Positions 9,374-20,507 of a stretch of DNA of 64,000 bases are shown piece by piece. The stretch covers positions 53,692 to 117,691 of the forward strand of contig NPFB01000119.1 in the NCBI GenBank assembly GCA_014084085.1, given 5' to 3'. The notes under the pieces were generated by a model that ran no database searches, was not told the DNA's origin, and was given only the letters and a program-made list of their open reading frames with translations. Position 1 is the first letter of the stretch. Every line of letters starts with the position of its first letter. The position numbers and the translations under genes are program-made. The stretch is from Hondaea fermentalgiana (Eukaryota; Sar; Bigyra; Thraustochytrida; Thraustochytriidae).

Positions 9374-12300
9374 ATGGCGACCTTTTTCAAGGACATGTTC
9401 GAGCCCAGCGCTAGAAGGAAAAAAGACAACAAGACACGTTCCACCCAGGCGACAACGTCGTCGTCGTCGTCGTCGTCGTTGTCATCGTCTTCTTCTTCTT
9501 CTTTAGCGCAACAACAACGCCAGCAAAATCTGACCGCCGCCTCGAAGGGCACCGCGACTAGCGCGGGTGCGACGGGGCCTGCCGGCTCTGCCTCTTTCTT
9601 TCGCGACATTTTCGCCACCAACGATGACAAAAAGACCTCGGCCGCTGATATTGATCGCCTGATTGGACTTCCTTTTCGAGACGAGCAGACTTCCTCCGGC
9701 CCACCTCGGGATGCTACCGAGGAGGCGGCGGCTACGGCTGCAGCGATTGCCACGTGCAAATCGCTCATGCGCTCCTTCCTCGCCAATCACCCAGCATCGC
9801 GGCGTAAACTTCAAAGCTTGCGCCAAACCGCAGCCCTCGAGGGGCGATCCTCGAGCTTTGACGAGGCTCGCCTCCTCGATGAAGCCTCTGTCGACGATCA
9901 CCAAGATTCAAATGCGACGATTGTCAGTAGCTTGGACCAAGGCTTTTTCCAGGATGACTTCGATCCTGTGGCCCGCGCACTTGAAGGGTACTCTATTAGT
10001 GATCCGAATGGGGAGGCTTTTCTCATGGAACGCATCAACACGCACAAACAACAGGATGATGCCGTACATAGCGAGCTACTCTCCATTGTTCAAGAAAACC
10101 ATGCCTCGCTCGTGACTGGCATGCGTCAAGTTCAGCAGATTGACATGGAGCTCACACGTGCGAGCATCAACGCCAAAAACGCTCGCCGTCGTTTGCGACT
10201 CGCCCGCGACAACCTTGTCCGCGGTGATTTGCAGGTGGTAGGCCTTTACCGACGTCGTTCGCGCGCCCGGAATATTCTGGCCCAGCTTGAGAACATGGCG
10301 GAGCTCATCTCGCGCCGTGCGAGCCTCTTCAAGGCCGCCGATCGGGACGAGGTTCCCGCCGCAGTCAATATCTGTGTCTCGACAATGCGCGATCTCGACG
10401 CAAAAGCGCAACCACTCCCCGCGGCGCTCCAGGAACTCCGAGCAAACATGACAGCTGCGCTTCCCACGCTTCGCGCCCGTGTCGACGAGAGCCTGCGCAC
10501 TGTCTGCGCGCGGACCTTTGCTGACGATGCGTACAAGCGCATTGTGCTTGCTTATGTCTCTCTGGACACAGCCATGGCAGAGTATCTCACTGAGGATCAT
10601 CTGAGCCGTTTGCAGTCGACACGAGGTGCGCTCGTCAAGCAAGCGCTCGGTTCAAGGCTCGATGGCGTCTCCGGGCTTGCCCACCGCGTGCAACGGGTGT
10701 TTGTTGCCCTGGTGGAACAAACGCTCAAGGAGGAGATGATTGCTATTCTACGCGCCGCTCACCTTGTTCTCGCCAATCAGACGGACCGTCGCAGCGGAGA
10801 CGAGGGCCAGGATGGACACGGCACGAAAAATGTGGCAGACGCGCAAAGTACTGGTAATCCCGAAAAGTCGAGAAACGGAACAGAGACCCAGGCTCAGTCC
10901 AGCGATGGCGGGTCGAAACTCAGCGACAAAGCGGCGGGAGGAGTGCTCAGTGTTGCGCGCGCACAAGGGCTCCCACTCCGCGAAATCTGTGATCAGCTTC
11001 CCACGCGAACCAATGTGCGCCCAACCTTTGTTCGTCGTCTTGGCAGCGCCTTCAAAGGGGTCTCTGACCTGTTACGCAACTATGAAGCCGTCGACCATTG
11101 GCACGCACACAACGCGGAGGACGCAATCGCTCAAGTCGAAGCCATCCTCCCTTCATCAGAAACAGCACAGCGCGAACGCGTCGTCAGCGACCTGGCAGCT
11201 GCAGCCGAGTCTCTCGCGAAGAATCGGCGTCTTGTTTGGGGCGGCGTGCTCTCCCATATTGCTACCGTAACCAAGAGCTCGTGCGCACGTTATCCGGCAC
11301 TCAAGCTTGATGACTTTGAACGTCTCGTCAAACTTCTCGAGCTTCTTGCGTTGGAGAGCGAGGTTTTTGGCGGCGACAATTGTTTGCTCGAGGCGCGGGC
11401 CTTTATCCGGGAAACTGCAAAAACGTATGCCAAAGACTTTCACGCCGATCGGCTCGAGGCTCTGCGCAGCTTCTTGTTGCGAGAGCATTGGGATATGCTT
11501 GGCGTCTCTCTCGCTGCCCTTGGAGGCGCTCAGGGTCTCGTCAACCGTGGTGCAGATGCAAAGACTCTTCTGCGTTCGCAGTCTCTGGATAGCGAGGAAA
11601 CTGCATTCGACATGCTTGCTGACCCAGCCCTGCAGCCTGCAGGGCAGCAGCAGCAGACTTCGCTCGTTGATCGCCCAAACCCGTTTGAAGTTCTAGCCCT
11701 CGACCCCTCTGCCCCTGCCCAGAGTCCCGAAGTCGACGCTCGAAAAGACAACGAGGAGGTTCCTGCGAATGGCGTCGACGTGGCAGCAAGCTCTCGACCC
11801 GCAGAGGTGCCGCGGGGCTCGAATGGTCATGGTGCAGAGGAAGACGATGGTGATGCGGATGCGGTGCTGACGAGCACTGTTGTGAATTGTCTCGCCAAGG
11901 ATCTTGGCAGCTCACTCGTCATGATGGAGCGTCTCGCCGGTGTGGCAGCAGACATTTTTTCCAAAATGTGCAGTCTCGTGTGGACGTATTTGTACGCTAT
12001 TCTCACCAACTACGTGCCAACCTCTTTGCTCTTGAAAATTTTCGAAGATCCCAACTCGCGCCTTGGCAATGATTTCAGTGCCCTGCGCAAACGTTTCGAG
12101 CGCACACGATGCGATCTTGGCCTCGACACACGAAAGCTCCGTCTCGATGTTGCGGCTTCTGGGGAAAGCGGGGCTGCCCATGGGACGACTTCGACACCTA
12201 CATCTCCTGCCACAAAACCGTTTTCTGTCAACAGCTCAGCTTTTGCTGGAGCTGCATCTTCCTTCAAGGTCACGTCCAAGCTACGCACTGATGCTGGCAC

Positions 12301-13270
12301 AAGCTCCAGGGATGTTCGTCGCACGTCTGCGCCCTCGGCTACATTCTCATCACGGCCAGAAGCCAGTCTCACCCAGACCAAGATCCCGGCACCATTCTCT
12401 TCACTCTACCATTGTGAGGACGTGCATGATGCGCTGAGTGCCTTGAGCACGCGCATTGTGGCTGCAGAGTCGAGCGCTTTCATTTTCCGCATTATGCGCG
12501 CCATGCGCTCGCGCATTGATGCAGCGTTGCCCGCAGTGGAGCGTATGCAAGTCGCGGGCGAGGCCTTTGCAGAGCTTGAGGCCGTCACAAGCCAGTTGCG
12601 CACACTTGTCCATCGCGGCGTTGCCCGCGTGCTTGTTAACAATTTCTCGCCAGACAGCGCCGGGCCTACGCATACTTCGCAAGCCGCTGCTACCTCGAGC
12701 CTGCCGAAGCAGAAAAGTACCCCTGTCGTGACCAACATGGTGCTCGAGACCGTAGACTGGGCAAAGATTCGCAAAATTCCAATGCATTCGAGCCCGTATG
12801 TTGACAAGCTTGTCATGCAAATGCGCAAGATCTGGTCTCATTTGCAGCGCGAGTGTGCAGAGGGCGCCAAGTTCCCCCTCACAGCCATTCCGCTCGTGTG
12901 GTCGCGGGCCGTCGAGGAGGTTTTTGACCAGATCCTGGATGCTATCGCACGCATTGAAAAGTGCGGCACCGAGGGTCGTGCTCTACTGGATATGGATCTC
13001 AAGTCGCTTGCGAGCGAGCTTGCCTCGGTGGCACCCGTCCGCGCAGACATTGTAAATCCAGCGCGTCAACGGGTCGACGATTTCATCAAGGCCTTCTACT
13101 ACGACCGCTTCAAGGACCTTTGCGAATGGATCAAGAACAATCGTAGACGGTACGACCGATGGCATTTGGAGAATCTGATTCGCTTTGGAATTGGAAGTAC
13201 CCAGTCTTCTGGCCAGCTGAAAGCTCTTCTCGCCCAGGCCGAGGACGTGCTCTCGGGCTCAGAGAGTTAG
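9374..13270 (+). CDS. VPS50: VPS50/syndetin, subunit of the EARP tethering complex
   Basis: 1298 codons in one exon from ATG 9374. Syndetin replaces VPS54 in the EARP complex (with VPS51, VPS52, VPS53), which tethers vesicles at recycling endosomes. Residues ~190-460 form the helical VPS54-N-like region (from DDFDPVARALEGY), with the long heptad stretch typical of the CATCHR tethers. The last ~200 residues match the syndetin C-terminal domain (DUF2451): SSPYVDKLVMQMRKIW near 1139, KCGTEGRALLDMDLKSL near 1195, then VDDFIKAFYYD and NRRRYDRWHLENLI. Human syndetin is near 960 residues. The excess here lies in low-complexity inserts: a Ser/Gln-rich N-terminus, an Asp/Gly/Asn-rich stretch near 485-530, and Pro/Ser/Thr-rich stretches near 745-820 and 930-1010. 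Terminal match is strong; inserts are probably unstructured. Confidence 0.88.
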   Translation: MATFFKDMFEPSARRKKDNKTRSTQATTSSSSSSSLSSSSSSSLAQQQRQQNLTAASKGTATSAGATGPAGSASFFRDIFATNDDKKTSAADIDRLIGLPFRDEQTSSGPPRDATEEAAATAAAIATCKSLMRSFLANHPASRRKLQSLRQTAALEGRSSSFDEARLLDEASVDDHQDSNATIVSSLDQGFFQDDFDPVARALEGYSISDPNGEAFLMERINTHKQQDDAVHSELLSIVQENHASLVTGMRQVQQIDMELTRASINAKNARRRLRLARDNLVRGDLQVVGLYRRRSRARNILAQLENMAELISRRASLFKAADRDEVPAAVNICVSTMRDLDAKAQPLPAALQELRANMTAALPTLRARVDESLRTVCARTFADDAYKRIVLAYVSLDTAMAEYLTEDHLSRLQSTRGALVKQALGSRLDGVSGLAHRVQRVFVALVEQTLKEEMIAILRAAHLVLANQTDRRSGDEGQDGHGTKNVADAQSTGNPEKSRNGTETQAQSSDGGSKLSDKAAGGVLSVARAQGLPLREICDQLPTRTNVRPTFVRRLGSAFKGVSDLLRNYEAVDHWHAHNAEDAIAQVEAILPSSETAQRERVVSDLAAAAESLAKNRRLVWGGVLSHIATVTKSSCARYPALKLDDFERLVKLLELLALESEVFGGDNCLLEARAFIRETAKTYAKDFHADRLEALRSFLLREHWDMLGVSLAALGGAQGLVNRGADAKTLLRSQSLDSEETAFDMLADPALQPAGQQQQTSLVDRPNPFEVLALDPSAPAQSPEVDARKDNEEVPANGVDVAASSRPAEVPRGSNGHGAEEDDGDADAVLTSTVVNCLAKDLGSSLVMMERLAGVAADIFSKMCSLVWTYLYAILTNYVPTSLLLKIFEDPNSRLGNDFSALRKRFERTRCDLGLDTRKLRLDVAASGESGAAHGTTSTPTSPATKPFSVNSSAFAGAASSFKVTSKLRTDAGTSSRDVRRTSAPSATFSSRPEASLTQTKIPAPFSSLYHCEDVHDALSALSTRIVAAESSAFIFRIMRAMRSRIDAALPAVERMQVAGEAFAELEAVTSQLRTLVHRGVARVLVNNFSPDSAGPTHTSQAAATSSLPKQKSTPVVTNMVLETVDWAKIRKIPMHSSPYVDKLVMQMRKIWSHLQRECAEGAKFPLTAIPLVWSRAVEEVFDQILDAIARIEKCGTEGRALLDMDLKSLASELASVAPVRADIVNPARQRVDDFIKAFYYDRFKDLCEWIKNNRRRYDRWHLENLIRFGIGSTQSSGQLKALLAQAEDVLSGSES

Positions 13271-13753
13271 GCAACAACGCTTTGACTTTATGATTTTATA
13301 AAAATTAATCTCTCGTTCGTTTCGATATTTCTCTTTTCTTGCAAGAATTGGGGGAAGGAAAAAAAGTGGGCTTTGACTTTCTTTTCCTGCACATCTCTTC
13401 TTTTTCGTATTTCGTTTTGCTTCTTTTGCTTTTCATTTTCCCTAAAATTTGAAAATGAAAGAAGAGACTTGAGATGAAGGAAGTCAATCATGCAAGACAA
13501 ATCCTCTTACATTAGCATTCGCGAATTTACCTTTTGCACCCCTTCCCGTCTCCCCCCCCCACCCGCTCGTTCCGGATCGATGGATAGACAGGTCTAGCTA
13601 AGGCCCGAGCCTACGACTGGGCATCCTTTTGGCTTACATGACTGGGAAACTTGCAGGATTCTGTTTGTTCTGTTTGTTTTCTCTCTTTTTGATTATTATA
13701 AAGTTGAATCAAGGCGAGTCGGATCCCCGTCCCCTCAAAACCCCATTGTGAGT
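13271..13753. terminator. Convergent 3' region of VPS50 and SRP72
   Basis: This 483-bp spacer holds the 3' ends of both flanking genes. A TTTTATAAAA palindrome lies 24 nt past the VPS50 stop (13294-13303) and an ATTATTATAAA element (13692-13702) about 52 nt past the SRP72 stop. C/T-rich and CCCC tracts occur at 13545-13560. The assignment as 3'-end signals rests on recurrence elsewhere in the window. Confidence 0.45.
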
Positions 13754-15850
13754 TTAGCGGCGACCTTTCTTGCCACGCTTCTTGTTCGATGTCTTGGACG
13801 AAGATGCGGGTGCCGTGGCGCTAGCTCGCGCGTCAAGACGAGCTGCCTCCTTGGCGCCAACTGCTCCTCCTCCTTGTGCGCCGGTGAGCTTGGCACCTCG
13901 CTTCTTGCGAGCCTTGAGAGCGGCTTGACGCATATTCTTAGGAATCCAGCGCTCGGGATCAACCTTTTCCTTGGCCGGATCAAAGTCCGGGCCATTGCGC
14001 TCCCGAAGCACGGCAAGATGGGCCTCGCGGCGCTTTGCACGCTTCTTGAGCTCCTTTTTGCGTTTGTTCTCCAAACTGCGCATCTTCTTGGCAGCATCCT
14101 CGGCAGCCGGGGAGCGTGGGCCTGCGTCGCTCGATGCCGCAATGCTGCGAACCCGGCGAGGGCGCGCCTTTGCTTTGAGCAGTCCCGCTTCGAGGGTTTC
14201 GACATCAACCTCGTCGATTCCGGCGGGCATGGGCAGTGCCTTGGCTTTGGCCTCGGCAGCTTCCGTGTCAAAGCGGGATGCCGCAAGCACATAGTTGGCC
14301 AAGGCCTCCATGCGCAAGTCGCCGTCAATGGGACCGAATTTGCCCGAGAGGATCGAGTCGTAGATTTCGACAGCCCCCGCCGGGTCTCCGCGGCGAGCGG
14401 TCACCTCGGCACGCAAGAGAGCGACCCTGACTTCGGCGCTGCGGTCGCCCCCGGACGGAGTGGATGCCAGGGAAGAATCGTCGGACAAAAGAGCGTCCGC
14501 CTCTTCGTCGCGGCCGGCATGCTGGCAGAGCGTGAGAGCAGCGTTAAGAATGCTAGGTTGCGACCTGAGTTCTGGACGGTCGCGCAACGTCCCCAGCGCC
14601 GCATCGATCTCACCCACAGAGATCTGGGTCTGGGCGCGGGCGAGGGCCAGCTTTGCTGCGCGATCCAACTCGTTGGATGCCAGAGCTTTTTCGAGTTGAC
14701 TATCCAGAAACGTATCGCGCTCGCCGGCCTTGCCGTCCTGTTCGAGCAAGACGGCCTCGATAAGGTCGAGACTTGCGAGGTCGGCAAAGGAAGCGGCGCG
14801 CAGGTCGGCGAGGAGCTTGCGGCACTCCCGGGTCTTGTTCATTTTCAACAAAAGGAGCGCGCGGTTTACGGCAATCGTTTGCTGTGAAGACTGGGGCAAG
14901 GTGTCGAGGTTTGTCGCGTCAGCGGCATGAAGACGCATTCGCTTGAAGGAGTCGAAGACCTCGTGGTCTCCGCGAAGCGCCAATAAATTATTGGCCGCAA
15001 CAGCACTGACGGCCTTGTCTGATGCGTTCGCAGCCAGGGCCTCATGCAAGAGGTCCATCGTCTCGGCGGCGAGATCTTCGTTCTCCGGGCTCGCTGCCGC
15101 TGCCGAGAGCTTGGTGAGGCCTTGCTGCAGCGCAAAGGCGCGCTGGACTTTGAGGATTGCGAGCTCGGCAGCGACATTGGCGTCGGTCAGGCGCTCGTCC
15201 GTTTGCAGAAAGGCCTGGCCCAGCGAGATCGCCGATGCCAAGGCGTCTGCGGCCCCGTGGGAGTCCCCGACAGCGATGAGCGCACAGGCCTTGTTGTACA
15301 TGAGCTCAAAGGCCTCACCTGCGTCGCGACCGACGTTGGCAGCGCGGCCCAGAGCTTCCATCACGCCATCTGAGCTCCCTGCGAGGACGCTCGAGGCAAT
15401 GTAGTTGGCCACGAGTTCGTTCATGGCGCCGTCTCCAGCACGGGTCACCAAGTCGTCGTACTCCGCGCGAGCCTCGTCGTAGTCGCCCATGCGATAGTTT
15501 AGCTGGGCGCGAAGATGAGCAGCAGCCGGCGACGCATTTTCCGCGGGGCCGAGCTGGTCGAGCAGGCTGAGAGCAGCTTGCGAGTCCTTTTGCTTGTAGA
15601 GCACGAAGGCCTCTTCGAGCTTGAATCCCTCTTTTTGCGCGATGGTGAGCGCGGCGTCGAGCTTTTGCTGTCGGATGAGGCAGACGCATTTCGTTTTCTG
15701 TACCTCTCGCAGCAGACTCGGGTCGATCTCCGCCTTGAGGATCTTGTCGCAGACCGCGACCGCCTTGCCGTCGAGGCCCTTGGCGTCGTACTTGCGCAGC
15801 CGCTCATAGGAGCTCGCCAGCGTCTTGGCGACTTCGTCCGGGCCCGCCAT
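13754..15850 (-). CDS. SRP72: Signal recognition particle subunit SRP72
   Basis: 698 codons, ATG at 15850. SRP72 pairs with SRP68 and binds 7SL RNA in the cytosolic SRP that directs ribosomes to the ER. Residues ~10-560 are TPR-like helical repeats, beginning VAKTLASSYERLRKYD and including KAVAVCDKILKAE and KEGFKLEEAFVLYKQKDS, which fit the SRP72 N-terminal protein-binding domain. Near residue 632 is the conserved RNA-binding block DPERWIPKNMRQ, followed by a Lys/Arg-rich segment and a basic tail ending KTSNKKRGKKGRR. Length is close to the human protein (~670). The frame is open for 78 more codons upstream, but these encode Arg/Gly-rich repeats that fall in the promoter shared with the divergent ADCK1-like kinase, so the start MAGPDEVAK was preferred. 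The gene has no introns in this reading. Confidence 0.88.
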   Translation of the reverse strand: MAGPDEVAKTLASSYERLRKYDAKGLDGKAVAVCDKILKAEIDPSLLREVQKTKCVCLIRQQKLDAALTIAQKEGFKLEEAFVLYKQKDSQAALSLLDQLGPAENASPAAAHLRAQLNYRMGDYDEARAEYDDLVTRAGDGAMNELVANYIASSVLAGSSDGVMEALGRAANVGRDAGEAFELMYNKACALIAVGDSHGAADALASAISLGQAFLQTDERLTDANVAAELAILKVQRAFALQQGLTKLSAAAASPENEDLAAETMDLLHEALAANASDKAVSAVAANNLLALRGDHEVFDSFKRMRLHAADATNLDTLPQSSQQTIAVNRALLLLKMNKTRECRKLLADLRAASFADLASLDLIEAVLLEQDGKAGERDTFLDSQLEKALASNELDRAAKLALARAQTQISVGEIDAALGTLRDRPELRSQPSILNAALTLCQHAGRDEEADALLSDDSSLASTPSGGDRSAEVRVALLRAEVTARRGDPAGAVEIYDSILSGKFGPIDGDLRMEALANYVLAASRFDTEAAEAKAKALPMPAGIDEVDVETLEAGLLKAKARPRRVRSIAASSDAGPRSPAAEDAAKKMRSLENKRKKELKKRAKRREAHLAVLRERNGPDFDPAKEKVDPERWIPKNMRQAALKARKKRGAKLTGAQGGGAVGAKEAARLDARASATAPASSSKTSNKKRGKKGRR

Positions 15851-16416
15851 GGTCCCGCCGCGAGCGCGCGCGCCCCCCGCGAAGCGAAACGGGCCTTCTC
15901 CGCGCGCCTCCTCACGGTCCGCGCCCGCGCGCAGACGCGACCTTCCCCGCGCCGTCTCCTGCGTTCGCTGTCTGCCTGTCTGCCTGCCTGCCTCGCGCTG
16001 CTGCCCTCGCGCCTGCCTCCCTGTCTCGCCTCCCTTCCTCGCCCGCGCCGTGCCGCGCCTCCCTGCCAGACTGGTGACGAACAAAGCTTCTCATAAGCCT
16101 AGGCCTACTTGCTAGTGACAGTAAGCTATGATACATCCAGCCATGGCAGATAGCGCCGCTGTGGCGGCAACAGAGCCGAGGCGCGCTGCAAGTCAAGTAA
16201 AACCTAAGCTCGGCTTGGGAGCTCGCTGGCTGGCCAGCCAGCTAGAGGCAGCCCGCACGCTCCCTCGCGCAAGAGGCGGGCTGGCAAGGCGCCGGCCCTC
16301 CGCCAGGGTCGGGCTTGACGGCCGATCGACTGCGCTCGCGTCGCGAGCACGCGGAGGGCGCAGAGCCGCTCGCTCGCGGTCGCGCGGAGCTCGCACGCGC
16401 GCGAGGAGGCGCCGCG
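15851..16416. promoter_or_regulatory. Divergent promoter region of SRP72 and the ADCK1-like kinase
   Basis: A 566-bp bidirectional spacer. It holds CCTAGGCCTACTTG at 16098-16111, a motif that recurs near other gene starts in this window, and (TGCC)n at 15975-15995. The motif lies about 250 nt upstream of SRP72 and 310 nt upstream of the kinase. Confidence 0.5.
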
Positions 16417-18480
16417 ATGTTGCTGGCGGCGGCGGCGGCGGCGCGGCGGCGGTCCGCGGCGAAGGCGGCTCCGCTGCTGCGGAAGCGAGCCCTCTGCGGC
16501 GGGCGGGAGCAGCGCCAGGTGCGGCGGCGCCAGCATGGACCCGCAGCAGAGGGTCACCAGCGGCTTCGGCAGCGGCAGCAGCTGCAGCAGCTGCAGCAGC
16601 AGCAGCAGCAACGAGAGCGCTGGCGGCGGCGAGGCCTCGCGGGGGCCGCGAGCGCGGGACTCGCAGTCTGTTGTCTGACAAGCCTCGCATGGCAACAGAA
16701 TGCGACGGCGGCGTGTCGAAATGCGAACGCTGATGCTGTCATCTTCAACGATGATGATGGCGGGCTCGCGACGGCGAAGACCAATAGCATTCTCAGCAAC
16801 AGCGGCAGTAGTAGTAGCAGTAGTAGTAGCAGCATGAGCAACACTAATCAGAACGAAAAGTACAAGGAAAGGAGAAACAGCAGAGCGCAAGTGGCCCTCC
16901 TCGAGGACACGACCCAAATCTCCGGCAAACAACGCGCCGAGGCCCTCGTGGTGGATGGCGTACGCATTGCGCGCACGGTGAGCACCTTTTGTAGAATTGC
17001 GCTCTTGTACAAGTGGAGCAAAGTCCAGGCGCGACTTGCCGTCATGATGGAGAGCGATAAAGGAGAAAAGGACAACGACAAGGAGACGGTGAGTCATCGC
17101 GAAAAGGCACATGCACGAGGCGCGCAGCTCGCGCTCGAACTGTGCCGCAAGAATGGCGGCGTCTTTGTAAAGTTCGGACAGCACGCCGCAAGTCTCAAGG
17201 GCGCCTTGCCGCGGCAATACATTGAAGCGTTGGGAACCTTACAAGACCGCGCACAAGCTCGCCCGCTCGCCGAGGTGATGGCCACCTTGGAAGAGGAGAT
17301 TGGTGCAGAGGCCTTGCGCGACCTCGTAGCCCACGTGGACGAGGAAGCAGTCGGGTGCGCCTCCTTGGCGCAGGTGCATCGCGCCGAACTGCGAGATGGG
17401 CGCATCGTGGCGCTCAAGGTGCAGCATCGCGATCTTTTGCGCGTGCTGCGCAGCGATTTGCATCTTGTCAAATACCTGGACGCGGCAGCAGCCTGGCTGT
17501 TTGCCAACGAAGGATTTTCTCTGGCGTGGGCTGTTCGCGAATTCGAGGAGAACCTGACGAGGGAGCTCGACTTTCTCGAAGAAGCACAAAACTGCGAGCG
17601 GTCCGCAGGGTACTTTGCGCGTGACCCGCGACTCCGCGGCAAGGTGCGCGTGCCGGGCGTCCACTGGGAACTGACGACGCCGCGGCTGGTGTGCATGGAC
17701 TACATTAAGGGAATCCCCATTGCCAAAGTGGATGAGCTTAAACGCGCAGGCGTGGAACCTTCTCGCGTGGCATCAATAGTGCTGGATGCCTTTGCAGCGA
17801 TGATCTTCGAGTACGGTTTCGTGCACTGCGATCCTCATCCGGGTAACCTGTTGGTGTGTCCAGAGAGCGACTCGTCCAAGGAACTTTCGATTGCGCTTCT
17901 GGACCATGGCTTGTATCGCGACTTGGGGAGCAGGTTTCGCCGCGGGAACTGTCAGTTGTGGGAGGCGATGATCTTGCAGGACCAGGCCGCGCTTCGCACA
18001 GCGTGTGAAGACATGGGCATGCCCTCGTTGTGGGATTTGATGCCCTTTATCTTTGTAAATCGTACGGTGGATACGCGAGCCACGCTGGGTGACCGCGCAC
18101 GACTCACAAGTGCGGAGCTGCAAGAGATCAAGGATCGGCTGGGGATCGCGGACCTCGGTCTTGCCAGCGTCGGGAGCCTCGCAGACAAGCTTCCCGACGA
18201 TATGGTGCTTGTGCTCAAGACGATGCATTTGGTCAAGGACCTAAATGATATGCTTGGCGGGAGCAACCGGAACCGTTTTCTTGTGTATGCCAAGGCGGCC
18301 GTTCGCGGGGATGATGCAGGGATGGCGCCGTACACGTTGCGTTGGAGTCTCTTTCAGGCTCGCTTTTACCTGAACGAGGCTCGTACTCGCGCGTGGCTTG
18401 ACGCCTCGGGCCCTTCTTCGCAGGCTGAGCCCGTGCAGCAAAGCCTATCGGCCGTCATGTCCGAGTCTTTTGACCCATAG
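16417..18480 (+). CDS. ABC1/UbiB-family atypical kinase, ADCK1-like
   Basis: 687 codons from ATG 16417 (in-frame ATG also at 16315). The N-terminus MLLAAAAAARRRSAAKAAP is Ala/Arg-rich like a mitochondrial presequence, followed by Gln-rich repeats and a short hydrophobic segment near residues 78-95. The UbiB core has all hallmark parts: the KxGQ motif VKFGQHAASLKG (K252-Q255), the Ala-loop GCASLAQVHRAE, VALKVQ with the ATP-site lysine K334, ELDFLEEAQN, the catalytic HCDPHPGN (D472, N477) and the metal site LLDHGLYRD (D496). HGLYRDL after the metal site resembles the ADCK1/ADCK5 branch more than COQ8. ADCK1 acts in mitochondria and affects lipid and cristae homeostasis; its substrate is unsettled. 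Divergent from SRP72. Confidence 0.85.
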   Translation: MLLAAAAAARRRSAAKAAPLLRKRALCGGREQRQVRRRQHGPAAEGHQRLRQRQQLQQLQQQQQQRERWRRRGLAGAASAGLAVCCLTSLAWQQNATAACRNANADAVIFNDDDGGLATAKTNSILSNSGSSSSSSSSSMSNTNQNEKYKERRNSRAQVALLEDTTQISGKQRAEALVVDGVRIARTVSTFCRIALLYKWSKVQARLAVMMESDKGEKDNDKETVSHREKAHARGAQLALELCRKNGGVFVKFGQHAASLKGALPRQYIEALGTLQDRAQARPLAEVMATLEEEIGAEALRDLVAHVDEEAVGCASLAQVHRAELRDGRIVALKVQHRDLLRVLRSDLHLVKYLDAAAAWLFANEGFSLAWAVREFEENLTRELDFLEEAQNCERSAGYFARDPRLRGKVRVPGVHWELTTPRLVCMDYIKGIPIAKVDELKRAGVEPSRVASIVLDAFAAMIFEYGFVHCDPHPGNLLVCPESDSSKELSIALLDHGLYRDLGSRFRRGNCQLWEAMILQDQAALRTACEDMGMPSLWDLMPFIFVNRTVDTRATLGDRARLTSAELQEIKDRLGIADLGLASVGSLADKLPDDMVLVLKTMHLVKDLNDMLGGSNRNRFLVYAKAAVRGDDAGMAPYTLRWSLFQARFYLNEARTRAWLDASGPSSQAEPVQQSLSAVMSESFDP

Positions 18481-20431
18481 TTGCGAGCTGTCATCGAATT
18501 TTCCTCGCCACTGACATGGCCAGTTACTTATCGTTATTAGCAACGCAAAGTGGACAACTTTTCCCCTTTTCAGTCGCCTGTGTTGATTGCACTCATCGAT
18601 AGGCTAGCGTTTTTGGGAAAAAAAAAGAGGCCACACAAGGTATAGAAGGCTTACTCCCCTCTTCATTCACTTTGATGAGTGAAAGAAGAACAAAAGTAAG
18701 ATGAACAGATACTCTGGCCCAAAGCGGCAGCAAATGGTGGCATGATGCACACCTTTTCATTCGGTCTGCCATTCTCATGTATTTTCTCGCAGTTGCCGCA
18801 CAACAAAATTTTCGTTCATCCAGTGCATCGCTCAAGCTGCGTATATATCCATCCCGGTCAGCATGCGATGTGCATCTTTCGTACTTTCTAGAAAAGCAGA
18901 ACAGAAAGAAGAAAAAATAGGAACTTTGTTTGGGCCTGGTTCATCCGTCAATCAAGGAAAGCGAGCTCTATCCGGACGCGACAACTTGAGAGACCTTGAA
19001 CTTTTTCCTCTCAGTCAGGAAGACCATTTCGATCGACGCACAACGAAACGCTTTTACTAACCATGGTAACTGTAAATTCAAGTCTTTCTTCCTTTATTCC
19101 AAGTCCCGTTCGCCATCAACAAGTGCAACGCAAATCAAGTACGTTATCAAGTCGATTCGACTCACTGTCAAGTCACGTAGTCGATCGAGTGTTTGTAGCG
19201 CGTATTCCATCCCAAGAATGAATCCCAACCACTTTTTCCTCTGGACGCTTTTGATGAGCCACGGCCGTGGAGGCTGCGCCATCCTTTTTATTCTATACCT
19301 CCTTGGGCCGATCGGATTTGCAGAAGGTTCTTTCTTGATGAGCCGGGCAGCCTGACTCCTCGTTTCAGTAGCAGTACCATACCTCTGTTTCTTGTCCGTG
19401 TTCGTTGTGCAACACGCGTCCCGGGCGCCGCTCGCATGGCATGCGCATGGCATGCGCATCGCATCTTCCTGCACGAGAGTGGTTGCTCTCCGTCCTTTCA
19501 GCACGTGCCGCAGCGGTATGGGCATCGGCAGCGGCGCGGCTGGGGCGGGCAGGCTCGTTTGCGTGTGCTCCAAGCTCCGTCACGTGCAGAGGTCGCGCCC
19601 GCGGAAGGTAGCGCACACTCACACCATGCGGAGCTTCAAGTTCAAGTTCTTTGCTGGCAGGGCAAAAATACACACTTGGCCGCGCGCTGTGCACACCAAC
19701 ACTGGCCGCGGCAGCGGCAGCGGCCGCGCTGTTGCGCACTTTCGCCTTCCTTCCCTTCCCGTTCCGCTCGCGACCGAAGAGTCTGCCAAGCTAGCTAGCT
19801 CCGCGCAGCTTTGTGTCCCGCAGCTGCGGGGGGCTGAAGCGGAAGAGAGAGAGAGTCGGGAGGGCCTGGGCCGGAGCCGCGCGCCCCCACATCCAACCCG
19901 CAGCCGCGGATTGACTACCTGCCTCCTTGGCCTTTCTGCTCGCCTTCGGTCTTGGCGCCCTGCCTCCGGTTTGGCAGCGCGGCTTCCGTCGTGCGTACGT
20001 CCCCGGGGCTGGCGGTGAGGCTCGGCAGGCGAACGCTTGCCGGCAGGCTAGCCATGGCCGGGATGCAGCATGCGGAAAAAGAAGGTCCGCCTGCGTCGGC
20101 CCGAACTTGAAGCGGCAGCTGGCCGCTGCGGGCCGGGCTGGGCTGATTCCTCTTCCCTTATAGAAAGGCAGCAGCGAGAAAACAAAAGCATCAGTGGCAG
20201 CAACGACCAAAGAAGCTCGGCATCGTTGGCCGATTTTCGCGCCGCCGGGACACAAAGCCATGCAAAATCCGCCAGGGGGAACTCGAGTGGCAGGGTGTTG
20301 AGCTGTTTCGCTGCACTGCGCTGCGTTGCCTTGCGTTGCGTTGCCTCGCGTTGCGTTGCCTCGCTTCGCCTCGCTTCGCCTCGCGTCGACCCGGCTTCGC
20401 CACGGCCGCCGGCGTTTGTAGACGCTGATGT

Positions 20432-20507
20432 CGAATGAACGAATGAACGAATGAACGAATGAATGAACGAATGAACGAATGAACGAATGAACGAATGAAC
20501 GAATGAA
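20432..20507. repeat. (GAAC/GAAT)n microsatellite
   Basis: About 19 tetranucleotide units of GAAT and GAAC mixed. In translation it yields the repeated FVHSFIRS pattern that inflates open frames on the minus strand. Confidence 0.9.

Noticed and set aside
20432..20507. Possible CRISPR-like array in regular repeats
   Set aside because: Tetranucleotide microsatellite without spacers; CRISPR is not expected in this eukaryotic DNA.
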